A stretch of 34,544 bases of DNA from Anaerolinea thermophila (GCA_020724505.1 DYGV01000026.1:444-34987); one strand, 5' to 3'; positions 22,344 through 30,351 are shown, counted from the first letter of the stretch. The notes: generated by a model from the letters alone, not told the origin. A program made the numbers and translations.

Positions 22344-22366
22344 CGTTCCGAACGAACACCGTTCGG
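22344..22366. promoter_or_regulatory. Overlapping GAACG palindromes upstream of ssb, candidate LexA-like operator
   Basis: A perfect 7-bp inverted repeat (CCGAACG at 22348-22354 and CGTTCGG at 22360-22366, 5-bp spacer) overlaps another (CGTTC 22344-22348 and GAACG 22350-22354). GAAC/GTTC half-sites resemble Gram-positive-type LexA boxes, but the spacing is 5 bp, or 3 bp if the inner arms are counted, rather than the usual 4. The region also could form a hairpin in the ssb leader. Confidence 0.4.
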
Positions 22367-22460
22367 GGCAGAGCTCGTTATATTCGCCGAATACAGAACA
22401 ATTGTACACAAAATTTCCAAACAGGGAAGGGAATTGGCGTGTCAAAACGCGGCGATGCAA

Positions 22461-23321
22461 CTACTCATCATTGCGAAACTGCAAACAATAATGATGAACC
22501 GTGTTGCTCACCCAGGCGTTGCCCAATCCATAAGGGGCCAAGCGGACATTATCCTGACACCAGATTTTTTCATCCTTGAGCGTATAGATCGAAGCCAGGC
22601 TGCGCGCCAAGTCCCAAGCCAGGGGATAAATCTTACCGCCCTTCTTGACGTTCTTAACGATGATCGTCAGGTACGCCCCTGGTCGCAGGATAGGCTTGAG
22701 CTGAGCGTAGATGTCCGTCAGGCGCAGCAGAAATTGTTCATAATCGGCGATATTGCCCAGGTCATTGGGATCATCTGAATAGAAGACATCTAACGCCTCC
22801 GATTGGCGGCGTGCTTTCTGCGTTTTTGCTCCGCGGGCGTGCAGCATATCCCAATAGGGCGGAGAGGTAATGACATAATCCACTTGCGAGATGCCAGCCG
22901 CAGCGACCTGGTCGCGGAAGATCTCGGCCAGGCGCGCTGCGTCTCCGGTAATCACCTCGGCGATCAGCTCTGCGGCTTCTATCCCCAAGCGCTGGCGTTC
23001 ATCGGCGATCACCTGGCGGGCGATCTCGGCATATTTCGGATTTAGCTCAATCCCATAGGAATGGCGTCTGGCGCGTAGCGCAGCGACCAGGGCGCTGCCG
23101 GTGCCGGCCATGGGATCCAACACCACCTGCCCGGCGTGGGTGAAGAATTCAATGAATTCCTGCGCCAGCGTTTCTGGAAATTTCGCCGGATGGCGTAGCA
23201 CCTCTTTGTGCCGCGCCGGCGGGTTATGGATGAACCAGGATTTCTGGAATTTGAGCCAGCTTTTGGCGTCTAAATCGTTCAACTTGTTACGCCTTCCTGG
23301 CGCTGGCAGTGATCGGCTCAT
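22461..23321 (-). CDS. Amino-DNA methyltransferase (N4-cytosine or N6-adenine), orphan
   Basis: The 286-residue protein has AdoMet motif I as LDPMAGTGSALVAA (from 68) and the catalytic motif as TSPPYWDM (from 152), typical of amino-group DNA methyltransferases, with motif I preceding the catalytic loop. TSPPY leans towards N4-cytosine but does not exclude N6-adenine. No endonuclease gene adjoins it, and it is distinct from the R-M methyltransferase at 24.3 kb. It follows the lipoprotein gene by 3 bp and precedes ssb by about 150 bp. A solitary epigenetic or repair-linked role is possible. A tRNA or rRNA methyltransferase of related fold is less likely. Confidence 0.82.
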   Translation of the reverse strand: MSRSLPAPGRRNKLNDLDAKSWLKFQKSWFIHNPPARHKEVLRHPAKFPETLAQEFIEFFTHAGQVVLDPMAGTGSALVAALRARRHSYGIELNPKYAEIARQVIADERQRLGIEAAELIAEVITGDAARLAEIFRDQVAAAGISQVDYVITSPPYWDMLHARGAKTQKARRQSEALDVFYSDDPNDLGNIADYEQFLLRLTDIYAQLKPILRPGAYLTIIVKNVKKGGKIYPLAWDLARSLASIYTLKDEKIWCQDNVRLAPYGLGNAWVSNTVHHYCLQFRNDE

Positions 23322-23324
23322 ACA

Positions 23325-24107
23325 TCACCTCAGGGCTTGATAAACAGCTAAATCCGAAAAACTGACTGATACGTTCTCATCGCTGGCCGCGCGGGCAAAG
23401 ACGCCCAGCCCGCCGGAGAGCAATATGGGGTCGTTGACGGAGAATTGATATTCTCCGTTGATGTAAAAGCGCATTTCCCTTCCGAACGCCCATACCGCCA
23501 GGCGGACGCGGCTGGGAGCGCCGGGCGGGGCGGCTCCGCTCAACGACGGCGGGTGCGGCGACGACGCCTGCCCGCCAGACAGCCGATCGAGGCGGGTTTC
23601 GCCGCGGCAGGTTAGCCCAAAGCGCAGAAAGTCTTGCAGCGACGCCAAACGCAACAGCAAGCCGTATTCGTCGCCGCCGCGACAGATGTTGGGGCTGGCG
23701 GTTATCTCCAGGTAAAAATTATCCAACGCCGCCTCCTGGCGCAGGCTGAACAGATAGCCGCGCGGCTGCGTCACCACCAGGCTGATCTCACCCTTGCCGA
23801 AAGCTGCCACTCCCGCCGGCGTTCGGCCCAGCGTCCAGCTTTCGGGGCGGGTGAAATCATCGGCGAAGATCAGGCCGCCGAAGCGCGGGCTGGAGTCCGG
23901 CGTAGGAGCGGCGGCGCGGGTGGTGGTGGGCAGCGGCGTGAAGGTAGCTGTGGGTGGAAACCAGACGATGGTCGCCGTTGGGGTGACAGTTGGCGGTAGG
24001 GGTGTGTCCGTAGGCAGCGGCGGCAGTGGCATGTTGGCGGGCAGGCAGGCTGCCAACCAGGCCAACATCAGAAGGGAAGCGCTCAGCGCGGGGAAGATCT
24101 TTCTCAT
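23325..24107 (-). CDS. Secreted lipoprotein with Pro/Thr linker and LamG-like domain
   Basis: The 260-residue protein has a lipoprotein signal peptide (MRKIFPALSASLLMLAWLAAC; lipobox LAAC), a Pro/Thr-rich linker (about 25-70) and a C-terminal beta-rich region (about 75-260) that looks like a concanavalin/LamG-type jelly roll: IFADDFTRPESWTLG, FYLEITA and MRFYINGEYQFSV. Such domains bind carbohydrates or form accessory parts of secreted enzymes; no catalytic residues are recognised. ATG at 24107 is chosen because the signal peptide starts there. It is anchored outside the membrane. It is the first gene of the minus-strand run. Confidence 0.8.
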   Translation of the reverse strand: MRKIFPALSASLLMLAWLAACLPANMPLPPLPTDTPLPPTVTPTATIVWFPPTATFTPLPTTTRAAAPTPDSSPRFGGLIFADDFTRPESWTLGRTPAGVAAFGKGEISLVVTQPRGYLFSLRQEAALDNFYLEITASPNICRGGDEYGLLLRLASLQDFLRFGLTCRGETRLDRLSGGQASSPHPPSLSGAAPPGAPSRVRLAVWAFGREMRFYINGEYQFSVNDPILLSGGLGVFARAASDENVSVSFSDLAVYQALR

Positions 24108-24227
24108 TGGCGGGGTCAAGTGTACTATGGAATGAAGCACCCTTCAAAGGATTTTGTTTCATACTGGGGCAAAGGCACCTAGCCCGCCCCGGTTCAGTCG
24201 AACGGCTTTCATGACCCGGACGCGCCC

Positions 24228-24255
24228 TTGACTCTGGCTATGCAGGCGATAAAAT
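24228..24255 (+). promoter_or_regulatory. Promoter of the restriction-modification operon
   Basis: TTGACT (24228-24233), a 16-bp spacer and TAAAAT (24250-24255) form a sigma70-like promoter about 35 bp before the methyltransferase ATG. It sits at the edge of the AT-rich island. Confidence 0.5.
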
Positions 24256-24290
24256 GGTAATGGTAAAATTGGAGAAAACGGTTTATAAAG

Positions 24291-25121
24291 ATGATGAGCG
24301 GAATTTCAACCCGATTAATATTGGGAGATTGTAGGGAAGTTTTAAAAGACATCCCTGCTAGTTCGATCGATCTTATTTTTACCTCCCCGCCATATGCGGA
24401 TCGAAGAAAAAATACCTATGGTGGGATTAGCCCAGATCATTACGTCGAATGGTTCCTGCCGATTGGTCAGCAATTGCTCCGAGTATTAAAACCCGACGGA
24501 ACTTTTATTCTGAATATTAAGGAAAAGGCAGAAAATGGGGAACGTCATACTTACGTCATCGAATTGATTTTGGAACTGCGCAAGCAAGGTTGGCTATGGA
24601 CAGAAGAATTTATATGGCATAAAAAGAATTGTTACCCTGGGAAATGGCCCAATCGCTTTCGCGATGCCTGGGAGCGATTATTGCAGTTCAATAAAACCAG
24701 ACATTTCAAAATGTTTCAAGAAGAAGTTATGGTGCCAATGGGAGATTGGGCAGAAAAAAGGCTCAAAAACCTTAGTCAAACTGACAAGGTTCGAGATACA
24801 TCAAGAGTAGGTAGTGGATTTGGTAAACGAGTCGCCAATTGGCTAGAACGAGATAAAGTTTATCCAACAAATGTGCTTTATTTGGCAACTGAAACTAAAA
24901 ATCGCAACCATAGCGCCGTTTTTCCGGACGCCCTTCCTGAATGGTTTATCAAACTCTTTACCAAAGAAGGGGATACCGTATTAGACCCCTTTATGGGTTC
25001 TGGTACCACGATAAGGGTTGCAAAACGTATGCGTCGAAATGGTATTGGAATTGAACTGCTTCCTAAGTATTTCGAACTCGCTGAAAGTGAAATCGCCAAA
25101 GAGCCAGAAAGATTATTATGA
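24291..25121 (+). CDS. Type II R-M amino-methyltransferase (beta-type order)
   Basis: The 276-residue protein has the catalytic motif FTSPPYADRR (31-35 is TSPPY) near the N-terminus and the AdoMet-binding motif LDPFMGSGTT (about 231-240) near the C-terminus, the order of beta-class amino-methyltransferases. It probably forms N4-methylcytosine or N6-methyladenine to protect sites cut by the endonuclease encoded next. The two genes overlap by ATGA (25118-25121). The coding sequence is visibly AT-rich compared with neighbours, a sign of recent transfer. The ribosome-binding site is weak (GGAG about 16 bp upstream). Confidence 0.9.
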   Translation: MMSGISTRLILGDCREVLKDIPASSIDLIFTSPPYADRRKNTYGGISPDHYVEWFLPIGQQLLRVLKPDGTFILNIKEKAENGERHTYVIELILELRKQGWLWTEEFIWHKKNCYPGKWPNRFRDAWERLLQFNKTRHFKMFQEEVMVPMGDWAEKRLKNLSQTDKVRDTSRVGSGFGKRVANWLERDKVYPTNVLYLATETKNRNHSAVFPDALPEWFIKLFTKEGDTVLDPFMGSGTTIRVAKRMRRNGIGIELLPKYFELAESEIAKEPERLL

Positions 25122-25906
25122 GCTATAACAAACTCACCCTTGCCGACATTAGACAATACGTAGAAGATAATATCGGCAGTTTTCACGAGGCGCGTCTCAA
25201 CAGTTTGAGAGGCTTAGAACTCAAGCAAATTCTCAAGCGAAAAAATCCGTACTTATTCAAAGCAAAGCATGTTCTCTCTGCCCCTGATTTAGTAAAACTC
25301 CTGCTTGATGCACATCTTTCCTCCCAAGAAGAAACAATGTTTGGGGATTTCCTTGAGAGCCTAGCTATTTATATTTGCGGCCGAGTATATGGAGGTAAGA
25401 AATCATCCCGACCCAGTATAGATCTAGAGTTTGAAAGAGACAACATCTTCTACATTGTCTCAATAAAATCTGGGCCAAATTGGGGCAATGCCGATCAGAT
25501 AAGAAAAATGCGCGAAAATTTCGCGGAAGCGATCGAAGATATACGAACAAACCATCCCAACATTCAAGTGGTGGCTGTAAACGGCTGTTGTTACGGCCAA
25601 GACGCAAATCCAGATAAGGGTGACTATTTCAAATATTGCGGTCAGGATTTTTGGGAATTCGTTTCTGGTATTTGGGAGTTGTACACCCAAATTATTGAAC
25701 CCCTGGGTCACAAGGCTAAAGAAAAGAACGAAGAATTTTATGAAGAGTACTCTAAAATTGTGACAAACTTTACGGTGGAATTTGCTAATGAGTTTTGTGA
25801 GAATGGGAAAATAAATTGGATCAAGCTCGTAGAGTTCAACTCAGCCCATCTAGAGCAAAGCAATCAAATCAGAGAGAAGCGAAGCAGGTATTCCACCAGG
25901 AAATGA
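25118..25906 (+). CDS. Type II restriction endonuclease, EcoO109I-like
   Basis: The 262-residue protein contains KNPYLFKAKHVLSAPDLVK and LDAHLSSQEETMFGDFLESL, characteristic of the EcoO109I-like family, followed by a PD-(D/E)xK core in which SIDLEFERDN (D102) precedes YIVSIKSGPNWGN (K117, Ser115 where Asp or Glu is often found). EcoO109I itself cuts RGGNCCY and pairs with a 5-methylcytosine enzyme, whereas the partner here is an amino-methyltransferase, so the target sequence cannot be copied across. Composition is AT-rich. The intact frame and tight coupling to the methyltransferase suggest an active, selfish pair. Confidence 0.82.
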   Translation: MSYNKLTLADIRQYVEDNIGSFHEARLNSLRGLELKQILKRKNPYLFKAKHVLSAPDLVKLLLDAHLSSQEETMFGDFLESLAIYICGRVYGGKKSSRPSIDLEFERDNIFYIVSIKSGPNWGNADQIRKMRENFAEAIEDIRTNHPNIQVVAVNGCCYGQDANPDKGDYFKYCGQDFWEFVSGIWELYTQIIEPLGHKAKEKNEEFYEEYSKIVTNFTVEFANEFCENGKINWIKLVEFNSAHLEQSNQIREKRSRYSTRK

Positions 25907-26321
25907 AGAACTTTTGCAGTTATCGCTATCCAAGAATCGCTTGCCTAACTCATCTGTAGCTGAATCGGGCATTTTTTATGAAGGTCAGGGGGAGAGCAAG
26001 AGAAGATGGAGATTCAAGGGTTCTAACGCGCATATCACAAAGTCTTTGCTCAGTTGAATAGAGATGGTTTTCACCAGAGGCAATTGTGACTTCATTACCC
26101 TCTGATACCTACCCCAAAATGGAAGCTCTGCAAATCTAGATCGTTCGACGCATGCCCACCTGGAATAAGGTCGCTACGGTGGACGCGCTCAATGAGACAG
26201 CTAGAGCAGTGGAAGCCAGCGGTATCAAAGAGTATCACCCCAGAACCACACCTGAACAGGCACATCGAATTTTAGCGGATATACTTATTGGGCGAAGAAG
26301 CAGCGTAAAAGTGTATGGTCA

Positions 26322-26462
26322 TGCCGAGTGTATCGCCAATGGTGCCACATCCTCGGCGTGCTGAAAACCTGAGCTGGCGAACTCGACTTGAACTACCTGC
26401 GGAAATGGGCCGATGAACTACATATCGGCGTTTTGCTGAAGCGCACCCCGGAGGAAGCAAGT
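26322..26462 (+). pseudogene. Remnant of a nucleotidyltransferase-family protein (C-terminus)
   Basis: In one frame the sequence reads RQWCHILGVLKT, a TGA stop, then AGELDLNYLRKWADELHIG and VLLKRTPEEAS. This resembles the conserved C-terminus of a nucleotidyltransferase family that often acts as the antitoxin-like or partner component of small modules (pattern RDILGVLKVQG...LDLDYLRRWA.ELGV.DLLE). The internal stop at the expected helix boundary and the missing N-terminal domain show it is broken. The similarity is from motif memory. Confidence 0.5.
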
Positions 26463-26624
26463 TGGTCGCTTCCAGAGCAAAAACACCCGGTAATTTACCA
26501 AAAGCGCCCGATAATATCATGGAGCTCGCATGCGCTTCGCCCCCCGCAGCCAAACCCAGCATTGGGCGGCCAAACAAGCCCCGATTGGTTAAGAAAACGA
26601 CCCAAATTGATAAAGGAGAGCAGT

Positions 26625-26956
26625 CATGACAAACCCTAAAACTGAATGGAGCGATGTCCTCTCACACTTGCTGGCTTTATGGGTATGGATGAAGGTCTGT
26701 TAGCTGCCCTCAAACGAGGAGTATCCGCCATGGGCGAGGGGATGCTGCCGCTGATCAAAGAAACGCCGCCTATAAGGCTTCACGACAGGAGACCATTGCC
26801 AGATTAGAAAGCATTCCGCTTCGTGATGGGTGGCGCGCGGGTCAACACGAGGAATTCGGAGCGGTTACCTTACGCCAACAGGTGAGCTATTTCGCCTCCC
26901 ACGAGATTACCCATCTTCCCCAAATCGAGTTGCTGCGTCATCAACTGCGTGAATAG
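26625..26956 (+). pseudogene. Frameshifted remnant of a DinB-like protein
   Basis: AAAGGAG lies before an ATG at 26625 that opens MTNPKTEWSDVL and then stops at TAG 26700-26702. A different frame, read from about 26753 to the TAG at 26954-26956, encodes ASRQETIARLESIPLRDGW and FGAVTLRQQVSYFASHEITH followed by LPQIELLRHQL. The latter is the typical C-terminal helix of DinB-superfamily proteins (HPEFG-x-VTLRQ-x-LxYFA-x-HD-x2-H-x-QI). Together they look like a degraded gene with at least one frameshift. Whether both halves came from one gene is not certain. Confidence 0.5.
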
Positions 26957-27075
26957 CGAACCAATCGCATAGCTTTTCTGGAGGGGGGCAAGTCGCCGGT
27001 CAATTGTGATGTAAAATAAGGGCGTTCGGGCGATCATCACATTTCTCAACAATCCAATCAAAACAAGGAGAAAAA

Positions 27076-28086
27076 ATGCGCAAAAAAGGCATTCTGATCA
27101 CCGGCGCGGCAGGCGAAATCGGCGATTCTTTGATTCGCGCCCTGTCCTCCCAGGGGGAAGACCAGATTGTCACCCTGGATTTGAAACCCCTGCCCAAAGA
27201 AAACGAAGGCTTAACCACCCACATCCAGGGCGACCTGATGGATCAAGCGTTGCTGGCGCGCTTGGTGAGCGAATATGAAATCGGCACGATTTACCACCTG
27301 GCGGCGTTGCTATCCACCCGTGCCGAATTCACCCCTGAAATGGCGCACCAGGTCAACGTGGAAGGCACGCTGAACCTGCTGCGCCTGGCTTCCGATCAAT
27401 CTCAATGGCGCGGCGAACCGGTGCTGTTCATGTTCCCCAGCTCCATCGCCGCTTATGGGATGCCCAATCTGGAGATCAAAGCGCAATATCCGAGGGTGCG
27501 CGAATGGGAATGGAATTACCCCACCACAATGTACGGCTGCAACAAACTCTATTGCGAGATGCTAGGTATCTATTACAGCCAATATTACCGCCAGCTTGCC
27601 GTTGATCGGCCGGTGACGTTGGATTTTCGCGCCTTGCGCTTTCCAGGGCTGATCAGCGCCTTCACCGTGCCAAGTGGTGGCACCAGCGATTATGGCCCAG
27701 AAATGTTGCACGCCGCGGCGAAAGGCGTACCCTACGAAGCCTTTGTGCGTCCAGATACCTGCATCCCCTTTATGGCGATGCCCGATGCAATAACAGCGCT
27801 GCTAAAATTGGCAAAAGCGCCGGCTTCGGCGTTGAGCCGCCGCGTGTATAACGTCACCAGCTTTAGCCTCACCGCGGCGGAGTTCAAAGACATGGTGTTA
27901 CGCTTCTTCCCAGATGCAAAGATCACCTTCAAGCCGGATCTCAAGCGCCAGGGGATCGTGGATAGCTGGCCGGCGGGTCTCAATGACAACGACGCCCGCC
28001 GGGATTGGGGCTGGAAGCCCGAATATGACCTGGAACGAGCATTCGCCGAATATTTGGTGCCAAACATTCGCAAACGATACCAGTGA
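27076..28086 (+). CDS. NAD-dependent epimerase/dehydratase, SDR-type L-threonine dehydrogenase-like
   Basis: The 336-residue extended short-chain dehydrogenase has the NAD-binding motif GAAGEIG (10-16), the catalytic PSSIAAYG serine region and YGCNK. The C-terminal half, with RFPGLISAFTVPSGGTSDYG, IPFMAMPDA, YNVTSFSLTAAEF, DSWPAGLNDNDARRDWGW, is the pattern of SDR-type L-threonine 3-dehydrogenases (RxPGxIS, PMMYMPDA, DDSxARxDWGW). It may oxidise L-threonine to 2-amino-3-ketobutyrate or act on a sugar nucleotide; the first fits better. AAGGAG lies 6 bp before the ATG. Confidence 0.85.
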   Translation: MRKKGILITGAAGEIGDSLIRALSSQGEDQIVTLDLKPLPKENEGLTTHIQGDLMDQALLARLVSEYEIGTIYHLAALLSTRAEFTPEMAHQVNVEGTLNLLRLASDQSQWRGEPVLFMFPSSIAAYGMPNLEIKAQYPRVREWEWNYPTTMYGCNKLYCEMLGIYYSQYYRQLAVDRPVTLDFRALRFPGLISAFTVPSGGTSDYGPEMLHAAAKGVPYEAFVRPDTCIPFMAMPDAITALLKLAKAPASALSRRVYNVTSFSLTAAEFKDMVLRFFPDAKITFKPDLKRQGIVDSWPAGLNDNDARRDWGWKPEYDLERAFAEYLVPNIRKRYQ

Positions 28087-28124
28087 GAAGAAAAATTTAG
28101 CGTTGAGTTTTTTTAGAGGTGACC

Positions 28125-29300
28125 ATGAACGTGCAAACACCCGGCGATCCAAAGCCGGGAGCGGTGATTCTGTTTGGCTCTGGCGAGACCTCGCCCAGCG
28201 GGCGTAAAGTCTTCGAGCGCGTGTTCAGGCAATTGCCGCCGAAACCGCGCGTGGCCCTGTTGGAGACCCCCGCCGGTTTCGAGTTGAATTCCGCCCAGGT
28301 GATCGGTCGAGTGGGCGAGTTTCTTCAGCGCCGTTTGCAGAATTACGAACCGCAAATTGCCATCGTGCCCGCCCGCCGCCGCGGGACACCCTTTAGCCCT
28401 GACGATCCCGCAATCGCCGCGCCCCTGTTGGAAGCGGACATGATCTTCATGGGGCCAGGCAGCCCAACATACGCGGTGCGTCAATTGCGAGAGAGTGTCG
28501 CCTGGCATTACTTACAGGCGCGCCATCGCCTCGGCGCAGCCCTGGTTTTAGCCAGCGCGGCGGCGATCGCCATCAGTGCTTATGCTTTGCCAGTGTATGA
28601 GATCTATAAAGTAGGCGAAGATTTGCATTGGAAAGAAGGTCTGAATTTCTTCGGCGCCTACGGCATCCCGCTGGTCTTTGTGCCGCACTGGAACAATAAT
28701 GACGGCGGCGAGGAGCTGGACACCAGCCGCTGTTTCATGGGACAGTCGCGCTTTGCCGAGCTGATCGAGCTACTTCCACCCGACATGACCATCCTGGGAA
28801 TTGACGAAAAAACCGCCCTGATGATGGACCTGCAAGGCGGAGTGTGCCATGTGGTCGGATTGGGCGGCGTGACGCTGATCCACACCGGCCATCAGCACAG
28901 CGCACCAGCGCCGGATTTAAGCGGCAGCGGACTGGCCGAGCTGGCCGAACAGCGTCAAGGGCACATTCACATCTTCCCAGATGGCGCCAGTTTCCCGCTC
29001 AGCGAATGTTGCCCGCTGGACATCCGCCTTTCCATCGAAGGCTTACCGCCGAGCGCCTGGAAACAAGCGCTCGAAGCGCAGCGCCGTTTGGACGAGGCGC
29101 GCCAGGCAGCGGAGGCGCTTCCACAGCTCGCAGAGGTGGACGCAGCCCCGCCAGAGGTGCAAGCATTGGTAGCGCAACGCCAGGAAGCGCGCGCCCGCAA
29201 AGATTGGGCGCAAGCCGACGTGTTGCGCGCCCAAATCGCCGAGCTGGGCTGGAAGGTGCTGGACACCCCCGAAGGGCCAAAGGTGGAAAAAGCGACATAA
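28125..29300 (+). CDS. S51 peptidase/GATase-like domain fused to a CysRS-type C-terminal domain
   Basis: The 391-residue protein starts with LFGSGETSPSGRKVFE (residues 16-31), a class I glutamine-amidotransferase-like or peptidase-S51 fold, with LLETPAGFELNS, GPGSPTYA and a possible nucleophile Ser144 in VLASAAAIA. The C-terminal part (about 345-385; PPEVQALVAQRQEARARKDW and ADVLRAQIAELGW) resembles the C-terminal anticodon-binding-end region of cysteinyl-tRNA synthetase. No CysRS catalytic domain is present. Such proteins are often annotated as cysteinyl-tRNA synthetase in error. A peptidase or amidase function is inferred only from the fold. ATG at 28125 is chosen because AGAGGTG lies just upstream. 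Confidence 0.8.
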   Translation: MNVQTPGDPKPGAVILFGSGETSPSGRKVFERVFRQLPPKPRVALLETPAGFELNSAQVIGRVGEFLQRRLQNYEPQIAIVPARRRGTPFSPDDPAIAAPLLEADMIFMGPGSPTYAVRQLRESVAWHYLQARHRLGAALVLASAAAIAISAYALPVYEIYKVGEDLHWKEGLNFFGAYGIPLVFVPHWNNNDGGEELDTSRCFMGQSRFAELIELLPPDMTILGIDEKTALMMDLQGGVCHVVGLGGVTLIHTGHQHSAPAPDLSGSGLAELAEQRQGHIHIFPDGASFPLSECCPLDIRLSIEGLPPSAWKQALEAQRRLDEARQAAEALPQLAEVDAAPPEVQALVAQRQEARARKDWAQADVLRAQIAELGWKVLDTPEGPKVEKAT

Positions 29301-29321
29301 ACGAGATTCTTGGAGGCAAAC

Positions 29322-30221
29322 ATGGCAGAAACACTTATCGTAGGCTACATCGGCCTGGGCTTGATGGGCAAATCTATGGCGCGTAATATCTTGAAGGCAG
29401 GTTTCCCTTTGGTGGTGCACAACCGCAGCCGCGGCGCGGTGAAGGAATTGGTCGCGGAAGGGGCGCGGGAGGCCTTTTCGCCTGCTGAGGTGGCCGCGCA
29501 GGTGGACGTCGTCTTTACCAATCTGCCGGACACGCCGGACGTCGAACTCGTCGCCCTGGGCGAGGCAGGGGTGATCGAGGCGGCGCGGCCAGGATTGATT
29601 TTTGTGGACCATTCGACGATACAACCGGCAGCGGCGCGGCGCATCGCTCAAGAATTGGGAAAAAAAGGCGTGCAATGTCTGGATGCGCCGGTCAGCGGCG
29701 GTGACATCGGGGCGCGGCAGGGCACCCTGACGATCATGGTCGGCGGGTCGGCGGAGGCGCTGGAACGCGTACGTCCAGTGTTGCAGGCTGAGGGCAAGAC
29801 CATCACCCATGTGGGCGAGAGCGGCGCCGGGCAGATCGCCAAAGCCGCCAACCAGATTATGGTAGCAGCGCAGATGGTGGCAATGGGCGAGTTGCTCATC
29901 TTTGCCAAGAAAGCCGGCGCAGACCCGCAGAAAGTGGTAGAAGCTATTAAAGGCGGGGCGGCGCAATGCTGGACGCTGGATGTTAAGCCGCCGCGTCTGT
30001 TCACCGGCAATCGCCAGCCGGGTTTCAAAGCATATATGCAAGCGAAGGACCTGAACATCATTATGGAAACCGCCCGCCAGTATGGCGCGCCGCTGCCTTC
30101 CGCCGCCCTGGACGCGCAGTTGTTCAATGCCATGCTGCAAATGGGCATGGCTGAGCTGGACAATTCGGCGGTGATCGGGGTGCTCGAAGCGCTGGCCAAC
30201 GCCCATCTGTTGGATCCGTGA
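29322..30221 (+). CDS. 3-hydroxyisobutyrate dehydrogenase family oxidoreductase (GarR-like)
   Basis: The 299-residue protein is a beta-hydroxyacid dehydrogenase with N-terminal Rossmann motif GYIGLGLMGKSMA, VFTNLPDT, the substrate-binding DAPVSGGDIGARQGTL and the catalytic Lys in GQIAKAANQIM, and C-terminal DLNIIMETARQYGAPLP. Family members reduce or oxidise beta-hydroxy acids such as tartronate semialdehyde and 3-hydroxyisobutyrate with NAD(P). The substrate is not fixed by sequence. GGAGG precedes the ATG at 29322 by 6 bp. It sits in a three-gene metabolic group with the threonine dehydrogenase-like and S51-like genes. Confidence 0.92.
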   Translation: MAETLIVGYIGLGLMGKSMARNILKAGFPLVVHNRSRGAVKELVAEGAREAFSPAEVAAQVDVVFTNLPDTPDVELVALGEAGVIEAARPGLIFVDHSTIQPAAARRIAQELGKKGVQCLDAPVSGGDIGARQGTLTIMVGGSAEALERVRPVLQAEGKTITHVGESGAGQIAKAANQIMVAAQMVAMGELLIFAKKAGADPQKVVEAIKGGAAQCWTLDVKPPRLFTGNRQPGFKAYMQAKDLNIIMETARQYGAPLPSAALDAQLFNAMLQMGMAELDNSAVIGVLEALANAHLLDP

Positions 30222-30243
30222 GCGGATGTGGAAGCGCGCTCCT

Positions 30244-30269
30244 GCAACTTTGCCGACCCTGGTGCGTAT
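30244..30269 (+). promoter_or_regulatory. Candidate ECF-type promoter of the second sigma-factor operon
   Basis: GCAAC (30244-30248), a 16-bp spacer and CGTAT (30265-30269) resemble the GGAAC-N16-CGTC pattern of ECF-dependent promoters and lie about 80 bp before the sigma factor start. ECF factors commonly activate their own operon; autoregulation here is inference. Confidence 0.4.
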
Positions 30270-30306
30270 ATGGTTGTAGCGAAACGTACGACGCACTGGT
30301 TTGGGG

Positions 30307-30333
30307 ATAGCGCGCTTGATGAAAGTGCGCTAT
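30307..30333 (+). promoter_or_regulatory. Leader hairpin just upstream of the second ECF sigma gene
   Basis: ATAGCGCGC (30307-30315) pairs with GTGCGCTAT (30325-30333), a 9-bp stem with one G-U pair and a 9-nt loop. It ends 6 bp before the GGAG site of the sigma gene, so it may affect initiation or RNA stability. Confidence 0.4.
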
Positions 30334-30351
30334 CCAGCCTGGAGCAATGTT

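Larger units (their letters stand above)
25907..27075. other. Gene-poor region with debris between R-M island and epimerase gene
   Basis: About 1.17 kb without an intact gene. It holds at least two recognisable broken genes (a nucleotidyltransferase remnant and a DinB-like remnant, separate entries) and a small frame at 26152-26364 of unknown origin, with no recognisable domain. The last 60 bases carry the AAGGAG site for the epimerase gene. It looks like the decayed landing zone of past insertions. Confidence 0.6.

Noticed and set aside
26152-26364. A 70-codon frame in the debris zone
   Set aside because: No recognisable domain and no ribosome-binding site; only mentioned as part of the region.
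29043-30296. A 417-codon open frame on the minus strand opposite the GarR-like gene
   Set aside because: It is antisense to strong coding sequence of the 3-hydroxyisobutyrate dehydrogenase family, has no domain and has an odd His/Arg-rich composition.
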